DNA of 64,000 nucleotides from CAVYXK01 sp963708245 (GTDB taxonomy: Bacteria > Pseudomonadota > Alphaproteobacteria > Acetobacterales > Acetobacteraceae). This document shows positions 57,334-64,000 of the stretch, piece after piece; within the stretch, counting starts at the first letter, position 1; each line of letters begins with the position of its first letter. Below the pieces are notes generated by a model. The model was given only the letters and a program-made list of their open reading frames with translations. It did no database searches and was not told the origin of the DNA. The stretch lies in assembly GCA_963708245.1 (NCBI GenBank), contig OY970201.1, positions 6,882,001 to 6,946,000 on the forward strand. The letters run 5' to 3'. The position numbers and the translations under genes are program-made.

Positions 57334-58134
57334 ATGTGCGCATCGGGCAATGAGGACGGCTCCGGCACGGTCGCGCCAGACCGCGGACCACCAATCGATG
57401 CCGCGCCGCCTGAGCTGCTGGCGGAGTTAGCGATCGCCAACCGGATCCTGTTCCAGCAGGGTGTGGTGGACGGGTTCGGCCATGTCAGTGTGCGCCATCC
57501 GCTGCGCCCCGATCATTTCCTGCTGGCGCGCCGAATGGCTCCGGGGTTGGTTACGCCTGACGACATCCTGATTTTCGGTCCCGACGGCGAGCCGCGCGAT
57601 GCTGCCGGTCGTGGTGCGTACCTGGAGCGGTTCATTCACAGTGAGATCTATCGGGCGCGTCCTGATGTGATGGCGGTGGTGCACAGTCACTCTCCTTCGG
57701 TGGTACCGTTCGGGGTGGTGAGCGGGGAGAGACTGCGGGCCATCTTCCACATGAGCGGTTTTTTGGGTGCCGGTGCCCCCGTCTTCGAGATCCGCCATAC
57801 CGCCGGGGATGCCAGCGACATGCTGATCCGCGACCGCCGTCTGGGCGCCGCTCTGGCCACAGTCCTCGGCGCGGATGCGGTCGTTCTGATGCGTGGGCAC
57901 GGCAGCACAGTGGTCGGCAACGGGCTGCGTCAAGCAGTGTTCCGTGCTGTCTATACCGAGGTGAATGCGCGGTTGCAGTCCGAGGCGCTGCACCTTGGAG
58001 AGGTGACGTATCTGTCAGCGGGCGAAGCTGCGGCGACCTCCGCGACCAATGACACTCAGGTCGATCGGGCCTGGCAGCTCTGGCGTATGAGCGCGGAGGG
58101 TTGGATCGCTCGGACGGCTGGGGGCGGCGAATAG
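57334..58134 (+). CDS. Class II aldolase/adducin family protein
   Basis: This 266-residue protein of the class II aldolase fold has the zinc ligands in VVHSHSPSVVPFG (HxH) and a further His in LMRGHGSTVVG. GFGHVSVRHP is near the start. It resembles small aldolases and decarboxylases of sugar or hydroxy acids. The ATG at 57334 has an AAAGGA site. It follows the ThDP enzyme and probably shares its pathway. Confidence 0.85.
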   Translation: MCASGNEDGSGTVAPDRGPPIDAAPPELLAELAIANRILFQQGVVDGFGHVSVRHPLRPDHFLLARRMAPGLVTPDDILIFGPDGEPRDAAGRGAYLERFIHSEIYRARPDVMAVVHSHSPSVVPFGVVSGERLRAIFHMSGFLGAGAPVFEIRHTAGDASDMLIRDRRLGAALATVLGADAVVLMRGHGSTVVGNGLRQAVFRAVYTEVNARLQSEALHLGEVTYLSAGEAAATSATNDTQVDRAWQLWRMSAEGWIARTAGGGE

Positions 58135-58201
58135 CGGCGTGTGACGCGAAGCCATCGGCGCATCTCGGAGATCGGCGGCCGCGTGCTACGCTGCGGTTTC
58201 G

Positions 58202-58309
58202 TCAGGCCGCCACTCGCTCTAACTCCGCCTCGCCGAGCTGCCGTCTGTATGCCTCATCGGGTGTGCGCCCCGACAGAGCAGAATGCGACCAATCCAGCGC
58301 GCCGGCCCA
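58202..58309 (-). pseudogene. Remnant of a transposase 3' end
   Basis: This minus-strand frame ends WAGALDWSHSALSGRTPDEA and Y, close to the C-terminal pattern of IS3/IS481-type transposases (HSALxGxTPxE). There is no upstream transposase, so only the tail remains. It abuts the broken pilin gene, which suggests insertion followed by deletion. Confidence 0.4.
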
Positions 58310-58466
58310 CCTCAGATGATGGCGAGGGTCCCGACGTGGTGAGCACGTTGGACTGAACCCAGGTCAGCAGCCCGTTCAGGAACGTGCCGCCGGCGCCGCC
58401 CACTGCCTGGGAATGCGCGAGGACCGGAGATGCCGCGATGGCGAGCAGTACGAAGGCGAACGCCAT
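58310..58466 (-). pseudogene. Truncated VirB2/TrbC-like pilin
   Basis: The frame starts with a signal-like MAFAFVLLAIAASPVLAHSQ, then AVGGAGGTFLNGLLTWVQSNV. This resembles type IV secretion pilin subunits, where GTLAII follows. Here GTLAII is found in another frame, then a stop, and a transposase tail follows. The gene has thus lost its second membrane helix. Confidence 0.45.
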
Positions 58467-58493
58467 CGCTCGTCCGCGGCTGGGCCGAAGGAT

Positions 58494-58796
58494 TTACTCA
58501 TGGAGACTCCGGAGTTGCGGTTTGCCGGAAGTGCCAGTCGCCTGCTCGACATCGTCTTTGGCCGCGGTGGGCGGCACAGGGCCCGGAGCGCTGCGGAACG
58601 TCTCCGGGGTCATGATCTTGCCGGTGTTGCGGTCGCTCAGGATGGGGTCGGCCGGGCTGCCGGTTTCGCGGTCAACGACGACGCTCGGGCCTTCGGGAGC
58701 GAAGTGCTTGTTGCCCAGGCAAGCAACGCCCAGAGCACGGAGACCCTGCGCGGCATTGCGGAGGATGCCACAAGACCGCCCAAGCCATCCATTGGA
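58494..58796 (-). pseudogene. Possible frame-broken small secreted protein
   Basis: One open frame of 100 codons (58494-58796) reads KHFAPEGPSVVVDRETGSPA, DPILSDRNTGKIMTPETF, but has no start codon near its beginning. A different frame from ATG 58792 or 58756 gives a signal-like MPRRVSVLWALLAWA. The two may be one gene broken by a small indel. It lies just upstream of the pilin remnant. Function unknown. From 58797 to 59314 I see no convincing gene. Confidence 0.35.
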
Positions 58797-59314
58797 CTAA
58801 GTCCCTTCAGGGCAGCAGGCCCTGCCGCCCCGAGACTGTCTCCAAAGGTGATTTCGCCAGCCTCTTAGGCATGGCGTGGGGGTGAACTCTGGCATAATCG
58901 CCGTGCATAGCGGCCACCCGGACGATGCAGATGGCCTGGGCGACCCGAAGTTGCGCCACGTCATGGGTTCTGTCAGCGGTCGCGCCACTAGCCCGAACGA
59001 GCAACTTTCGTGCGCTGCCCGGGCGGTTGCAGCGGTCCGCTTGGGGCTATACACACCGAGTCAACCTGCAAGAAAATTGCGATCGGGACCCTTTTGGCGC
59101 GAGCGCTGATAGAACCGGCGGTCTAGCCTCGCTGTGAGAGCCTTGAGACTCTCGGCACATTCCTTGACAATGCGGCCGTGAGACCGCAGCAATCGTAGCT
59201 CGACGGACAGCTAGGCCCCTTTCAGGAGCCCCGCTCCTATACCACTACCACGCTGCAGGACACGACAGGCCAGGTCGAATGCGGACAGGCAACGGAATTG
59301 AAAGGAGAAGCAAA

Positions 59315-59647
59315 GTGACGACGCGGATAACGATCATCACGGCGGCCGCCGTGGTCGCGCTTACGCTCGCCAGTGGCGCGGCGCTCGCGCAAGGCGCCAC
59401 TGCTCCCAGCACGGGCCAAGGGACAACCACTAGTGCCCCGGCCACTCGGGGACCCCAGCCGTCTGTGCCGCACCACAAAGTGACTCCGTCACGCTATATG
59501 AAGCATCCGCGACCGGTGCCAGAGCCACAAACCATCGACGCGCTGAACGAAATGAGCCTCGAGGCCGCCCGCAAAGGGATCAACTTCGTGCCGCCACCTC
59601 CGGGCAGCGAGCACGAGCAGGCCGGCGGTGGCACGGCAAAGCCGTAA
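59315..59647 (+). CDS. Small secreted protein, 110 residues
   Basis: From a GTG start with an AAGGAG site seven bases before it, this protein has a signal peptide (ITIITAAAVVALTLASGAALAQ) and a proline- and threonine-rich mature region. It contains NEMSLEAARKGINFVPPPP. I recognise no domain. The GTG at 59315 is preferred over an ATG at 59279 because of the ribosome site and the signal. It lies inside a zone of decayed genes. Confidence 0.6.
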   Translation: MTTRITIITAAAVVALTLASGAALAQGATAPSTGQGTTTSAPATRGPQPSVPHHKVTPSRYMKHPRPVPEPQTIDALNEMSLEAARKGINFVPPPPGSEHEQAGGGTAKP

Positions 59648-59873
59648 CTTCTGGAGCAGTTGCGACGGTTGCATTCGCGAGTAGGCGCATTTGCCGCGAA
59701 GCGGCCGGGGGCTCCCGTCGGCGAGCCAGTGAGCGATTCTGGCGTCTGGGTGAGTCCTACTGTTGGGAATTGGGGGAGGATTGGTTCGCTCCCGGTTGGA
59801 GCCCCGCGAGTTGACGGAGACCAGTGTCGCGTTCCTCGATGGCTTGCCGGCTCGAACTGAGCGCAAGACCTGA

Positions 59874-60018
59874 GGTGGCCCCATCCTCGCGCCGGCGCCG
59901 CCCGGCGGCGACGTTGCTTCGATGGTGTCCGATATGGTGCGACGAGCCGCGGATGCCTTATCACGCGCAGGATACGACGTGGTCGACGCCTGTCCGCCAC
60001 GCTACGAGGAGGCATTGG
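59874..60018 (+). pseudogene. Amidase gene fragment
   Basis: Reading from 59874, the frame gives GPILAPAPPGGDVASMVSDM, VRRAADALSRAGYDVVDACP and PRYEEALELI. This is close to the region of amidase-signature enzymes just after the catalytic core (PPGG... RRAADAL...GYDVV...PP...EEA). No catalytic part is present on either side, so it is a remnant. The 60019-60305 stretch shows no other gene. Confidence 0.5.
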
Positions 60019-60305
60019 AGCTGATCTGCGCCCACCCCAGACGTCCGCTCCCGGTTGATTGGCGCTCCAAAACAGTCGATACGCTGACACGCCACCTTGG
60101 GTCCGTCAGCCTGCATCCGTGGTTTCCTCTGAAGCCATCTCACACGCGATCCGCCTGTCTCGCGCACAGCGAAATGAGACGGCGATGAGAATAGACCGCC
60201 TGCATGATGACGGGAAAGCCGAGCCACATACGCCTCCCCCGCTCGCTGGAAAGGTGGACCGGTGCCGCAGCCGGCGGCGGTTTGCGGCGAACCCACCGGG
60301 GCGAG

Positions 60306-61299
60306 TCAGATCTTGTGGACCTCCAATGTCGAGGGATGAAACAATTCCTCGACCGCAAGTCGCCGGGCGGAGAGACCCTGCGCGTGGTGATGCCGCAGGA
60401 AAGTCTCCAGGACCGTACAGGTTCGCAGCCACGCCGTATGGCCAGAAATCCTCGCCCATCAGGGCACGTGACGCCTTCACCTGCTCCTCCAGGAACGGGA
60501 GCGTCACCTTGGGTGCGGCAGGGTCCGAAAGCTTCGCCAACGCGAGCGCTTTCGCCTGCTCGAACGCCTTCATCACCGCAAACGGCAACCACGGATGCCG
60601 CTCCGCCAGGCTGCGGCGGATGCCAAGAAGGTGCATGATCGGAAAGATACTCGTCCGGCGGAAGTACTCAGTGGCCGCGTGCATCGGGTCGGAGAATAGC
60701 CAGCCGATGATCGATGGGTTCTGCTCGAGCCCGGCGGGCGCGCGCGGGGCGATGATCCCGTCGATTTCGCCGGCAACCAGCATGGCGTTCAGGGTGGCGC
60801 CCTCGGGCGCAGACTCGATCCTGATCTCCGGCGGCAGCGACAGCGCGATCTTCTCCACCCGGCCCGGCTGGCTCAAGCCGCCGCAGACCCAGGCGACCTC
60901 GGATGGTTTCACGCCGTACTCATCTTCCAGCAGCGCACGCGCCCAAACACAGGCGGTGAGCTGGTACTCCGGCGTGCCAATCCGCCGTCCGCGCAGGTCG
61001 GCCGGGGACGCAATGCCACGATCCCGGCGAATCACGATCGAGCTGTGACGAAAAGCGCGGGACGGGAACACCGGCACGCCGATATAGGGATTGTCCCCCT
61101 GCGCAAGCTTCACGACGAAGCTCGAGAGCGAGAGTTCGCAGATATCGAACTCGGCGTGGCGAAAAGCGCGGAAGAAGATCTCTTCAGGCTCCAGCAGCAT
61201 GAACACGGGGTCGGTACCGTCGATCCGCACGGCGCCATCCACCAGCGGCCTCGTCCGGTCGTAATCTCCTACCGCCACCGAGAGATCGAGTTTGGCCAT
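60306..61299 (-). pseudogene. Solute-binding-like / 4,5-dihydroxyphthalate decarboxylase-like protein, one-base frameshift
   Basis: The frame from 61299 matches the family related to periplasmic solute-binding folds and Pht5-type decarboxylases: MAKLDLSVAVGDYDRTRPLV, ICELSLSSFVVKLA, FWPYGVAAN. It leaves frame at about 60419, where an extra A lies in GTACAGGTT (GTACGGTT would restore RTVLETFLRHHHAQGLSARR and a stop at 60306). The restored protein has 330 residues. As printed, the frame runs on to 60106 with unrelated residues. No signal peptide is present. Confidence 0.75.
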
Positions 61300-61317
61300 A
61301 ATCGCCCTCTGGATGCT

Positions 61318-63426
61318 TCAGCCGGTGTTCCGGGTCATGCGAATGAAGCCTGCTGCATTCACGTCCGCACCCCAGCCCGGCGGCAACACCACCGTCGAAT
61401 CAAGCGCCTCGATCACGATCGGCCCGTGCAGCGTCACTCCCGGCATCAGCCCGCCGCGATAGAGCACCGGTGTGCACACGAGACCGGTCTCGGCGAACCA
61501 CACGTGCCGGCTGTGCTCGCTCAGACGGTGCGGCTCGGGCGCCTGCGCGAAAGCCACTGTCGGGAGCTGTCCCAATGCGGTGAGTCGCAAATTGATGAGA
61601 TAGACCGGCTCGTCTCGATTGGCGTGCCCATAGGTCTGCTCGTGCTTCGCATGGAAATCGGCGGCCAGCCGGTCCAGCGTCGCGCACGTGATCGGCCCTT
61701 CCACAATCGGGAGCGTCAGCTCGTAAGCCTGCCGCCTATACCGCAGATCCGCCTGACGCAGCAGCACCTGACGCTCGGGCAGAACCTGCGCATCGGCCAG
61801 GAACGCTCGGCCAGCCCGCTCCATCGCGGCGATCGCCTCTGCCAGTCGCTCCGGCGCCAGCGAGGCCAAGCCCGCATACAGCGTGCGCGACCAGTCGCGC
61901 CTGATATCGCTTGCAACCAGCCCAAGGGCGGAGAATGCACCGGGGGCCGGCGGCACGATCACCTCAGGGATACCCAGCTCAGCAGCAAGGAAAGCAGCGT
62001 GGACCGGGCCGGCACCGCCGAATGCGATCAGGCTGAACTCCGCCGGATCGTGACCGCGCTCGATGGACACGATGCGCAGCGCCTGCGCCATATTGGCGTT
62101 CACCACTTCGGCGATCCGCGCCGCCGCCTCGGGCACCGACAGGCCGAGCGGCTGGGCGACATGCGCAGCAATCGCCGCTTCGGCGGCAGTGGCGTCGATG
62201 CGGAGATCGCCGCCCAACAGCGCATCGCGGCTCAGCCAGCCCAGCACGATGTCGGCGTCGGTGACAGTCGGCCGCGTCCCGCCGCACCCGTATCCCGCCG
62301 GGCCGGGATCGGCGCCGGCGCTGTCCGGCCCCACTTTCAGCGCGCCCCCAGGATCGACCCAGGCGATGGAGCCGCCGCCGGCGCTGACCTCGGCCAGATC
62401 GATGACCGGGACGCGGATTGGATGCCCGGTCCCGTGCATCCAACGATTGGCGTGACCGCCGCCGCCGACTTCATACTCTGCCGTCACGGCGATCTCGCCG
62501 CCCACGATCACGCTCGCCTTCGCCGTCGTGCCGCCCATGTCGAAGCTGATCAGGTTGGGCCGACTGAGCTGCCGTCCGGCCAACGCCGCGGCGATCACCC
62601 CGGCGGCGGGTCCGGATTCCACCGTCATAGCCGGCACGCGCAACGCCTCGGCCACATCGACCACGCCGCCGGACGAGCCCATGACATGCAGCGTCGGCAG
62701 CCCGAGCGTTGCCGCTGCGTCGCCGAGCCGGTGCAGGTAGGAGGCGAGCAGCGGCCCGACAACGGCGCAAACCGCCGTTGTGCTGGTGCGCTCGAACTCG
62801 CGGATTTCCGGCAGCACGTCGCAGGAGAGGAACACCGTGACATGCGGAAGCGCTGCCCGCAGCGCCTCAGCGACCCGGCGCTCATGCGCATCGTTGAGGA
62901 ACGAGAACAGCAGCGACACGGCGACGGTCTCTAGGCCCGCTTCGTCGATTGCCGCGACCAATGCCGGCAGCTCCTGCTCGGCAAGCGGGGTGACGACGTT
63001 GCCCTGTGCGTCGATGCGTTCGGTAATTTCGAACCGGTGGCGGCGAGGGATGAGGACGGCGGGGGCGTCTTGCAGCAGGTCATACAGATCGGCGCGCGAG
63101 GAGCGGCGCAGCTCCAGCACGTCGCGAAAGCCGCGTGTCGTGATCAGTCCGGCGCGGGCCCCCTTGTGCTGCAGCAACGCGTTGGTGACCACGGTGGTCG
63201 CATGCGACAGCACCGTGACATCGCGCGGGCCGATGCGGTTGTCTGCTAGAGCCTGACGGAGCCCTGTCACAACGCCGGCGGTGAAATCGTCTGGCGTGGT
63301 CAGCAGCTTGCATACCGCCACGCGGCCAGTCCGTTCCTCCACAGCCGCCAGATCGGTAAACGTTCCGCCGATGTCGATCCCGATCCGCCACCGATCCGCC
63401 ATGTCGGCGGTCGAGCCTCCGCTCAC
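61318..63426 (-). CDS. Hydantoinase/oxoprolinase subunit A (HyuA-like)
   Basis: This 702-residue HyuA-type subunit has the ATP-site start GIDIGGTFTDLAAVEERTG, then SHATTVVTNALLQHKGARAG and FDMGGTTAKASVIVGGEIAV. It usually works with a HyuB subunit, which is not encoded next to it here. The start is GTG at 63426, overlapping the DUF2255 stop (GTGA); ATG at 63402 is the alternative. It may act on hydantoin, N-methylhydantoin or another cyclic amide. Confidence 0.88.
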   Translation of the reverse strand: MSGGSTADMADRWRIGIDIGGTFTDLAAVEERTGRVAVCKLLTTPDDFTAGVVTGLRQALADNRIGPRDVTVLSHATTVVTNALLQHKGARAGLITTRGFRDVLELRRSSRADLYDLLQDAPAVLIPRRHRFEITERIDAQGNVVTPLAEQELPALVAAIDEAGLETVAVSLLFSFLNDAHERRVAEALRAALPHVTVFLSCDVLPEIREFERTSTTAVCAVVGPLLASYLHRLGDAAATLGLPTLHVMGSSGGVVDVAEALRVPAMTVESGPAAGVIAAALAGRQLSRPNLISFDMGGTTAKASVIVGGEIAVTAEYEVGGGGHANRWMHGTGHPIRVPVIDLAEVSAGGGSIAWVDPGGALKVGPDSAGADPGPAGYGCGGTRPTVTDADIVLGWLSRDALLGGDLRIDATAAEAAIAAHVAQPLGLSVPEAAARIAEVVNANMAQALRIVSIERGHDPAEFSLIAFGGAGPVHAAFLAAELGIPEVIVPPAPGAFSALGLVASDIRRDWSRTLYAGLASLAPERLAEAIAAMERAGRAFLADAQVLPERQVLLRQADLRYRRQAYELTLPIVEGPITCATLDRLAADFHAKHEQTYGHANRDEPVYLINLRLTALGQLPTVAFAQAPEPHRLSEHSRHVWFAETGLVCTPVLYRGGLMPGVTLHGPIVIEALDSTVVLPPGWGADVNAAGFIRMTRNTG

Positions 63427-63788
63427 AGAGGTTCGAGCCGCAGCGTGGTCATCAGGACTTCAGGTCGCACTATCATCTGCGCGTATGGGCTCGGGCTGTA
63501 CTTGGCGAGGAATGCCCGGGTGGCGCGCTCGATCGATGCCGAGTCCGTGGCCGCGGTCACGCGCACCGGGATGGTCCGATCGCCGATTTCGAGCGTCGCC
63601 CGGCCCTCCGCAGCAGCAGCCTTGTACCAGAGACCTTTGGGGCCGCGAACAGAACGGATAAACACGTCCTCATCAGCGACGACGACCCAGATGACCGCTG
63701 TCCTGTCCTGTCGCTCGCCGGCGACGATCCGCACCTCTTGGGTCGTGCGTAACTGATCGAGGGTTGCTGCGTCGAATCCGCGAGCCAT
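63423..63788 (-). CDS. DUF2255 family protein
   Basis: This 121-residue protein begins MARGFDAATLDQLRTTQEVR and has the family block DEDVFIRSVRGPKGLWYKAA. DUF2255 proteins look like small flavin-reductase- or pyridoxamine-oxidase-fold proteins of unknown role. It overlaps the downstream hyuA start by four bases, so they are likely translated together. Confidence 0.75.
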   Translation of the reverse strand: MARGFDAATLDQLRTTQEVRIVAGERQDRTAVIWVVVADEDVFIRSVRGPKGLWYKAAAAEGRATLEIGDRTIPVRVTAATDSASIERATRAFLAKYSPSPYAQMIVRPEVLMTTLRLEPL

Positions 63789-63824
63789 GGTCGGTCTCCT
63801 GCTTTTGCGGACCAGTTGATCTGT

Positions 63825-64000
63825 CTAGGGGGCGATGTCGATGCCTTGCGGGCGGATCAGTCCGTCCGGCGTCGGGGTGAACCCGCTCACCTTGGCAGAT
63901 AGCGCCCAGAGCCACTTGTAGTGATACAGCACGATGTGCGGCACATCGTGAAGATACATATCGACCACCTTGCGGTACAGCGCCTGCCGAGCCGACACGT
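63825..64000 (-). CDS. Peptide/nickel-type ABC solute-binding protein (C-terminal end)
   Basis: The last 58 codons of a minus-strand gene end in KVSGFTPTPDGLIRPQGIDI and a TAG at 63825-63827. The TPxPDGLIRPQG form is typical of the C terminus of SBP family 5 (DppA-like) proteins. The rest lies beyond the window edge. It is 36 bases upstream of the DUF2255 gene, so this importer probably feeds the amide catabolic genes. Confidence 0.75.
   Translation of the reverse strand, partial: VSARQALYRKVVDMYLHDVPHIVLYHYKWLWALSAKVSGFTPTPDGLIRPQGIDIAP

Noticed and set aside
58413..58868. 151-codon plus-strand frame in the remnant zone
   Set aside because: The minus-strand reading gives a more protein-like sequence (VVVDRETG...), so the plus-strand frame is its shadow.
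61045..62934. 629-codon plus-strand frame opposite hyuA
   Set aside because: It is antisense to a clear HyuA gene and is rich in His, Arg and Gln, as shadows of GC-rich genes are.

Overview
The window is GC-rich DNA that looks like the chromosome of an alphaproteobacterium, most likely of the Acetobacteraceae/Rhodospirillales. The clues are an HpnN-type hopanoid transporter, AapQMP-type amino-acid permeases, the gene orders glpX-recJ and bamD-recN, a fused aroK-aroB gene, and an IS1380-like element. The genus call is inference only; no rRNA or tRNA gene was found.

Layout: 1-6.9 kb is a tightly overlapping plus-strand operon for urea import (urtC partial, urtD, urtE) and nickel urease (ureD, A, B, C, E, F, G). 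7.1-10.6 kb is the minus-strand fatty-acid cluster fabD-fabG-acpP-fabF. 10.8-17.9 kb is a minus-strand run: hpnN transporter, small secreted protein, pseudokinase with a C-terminal membrane anchor, and small membrane protein. It is split by a complete IS (13263-14924) with 17-bp inverted repeats and a TTAAT duplication. 18-22 kb holds a short MetE-like enzyme, a repeat-rich spacer, an unknown protein, a Uma2 protein and an unusual crotonase. 22.1-22.8 kb is a PIN toxin/RHH antitoxin pair. 22.9-32.4 kb is housekeeping: aroKB, xerC, a GT9 glycosyltransferase, recX, a DUF5662 protein, a universal stress protein, an MFS transporter, a GNAT acetyltransferase, hslO and a lipoprotein. 32.5-41.8 kb holds a full-length 5-oxoprolinase, icd, aapQMP-like genes and a luciferase-like oxidoreductase.

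41.9-43.4 kb is a second complete IS (IS1202/ISNCY-like) with a 17-bp target duplication, paired TGTCCG motifs at both ends and a 23-bp internal hairpin. 43.5-50.3 kb has PAP2, manC, a DUF433/DUF5615 pair, recJ, glpX and an MntA/HepT pair. 50.4-58.1 kb has a flavin disulfide oxidoreductase, a DUF1194 VWA protein, recN (frameshifted), bamD, a ThDP enzyme and a class II aldolase. 58.2-60.1 kb is a graveyard of gene remnants (IS tail, VirB2/TrbC-like pilin, amidase fragment). 60.3-64 kb is a minus-strand amide/hydantoin-type catabolic set: peptide-type binding protein (partial), DUF2255, HyuA and a frameshifted solute-binding-like protein.

Points most worth a second look: the IS-split hpnN/pseudokinase gene set, the IS1202-like element and its hairpin, two single-base frameshifts that each insert one base inside a CG step (recN and 60419), a PIN toxin that seems to need a CTG start, and a HepT toxin lacking the motif arginine. 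I did not find a clearly new defence or metabolic system.
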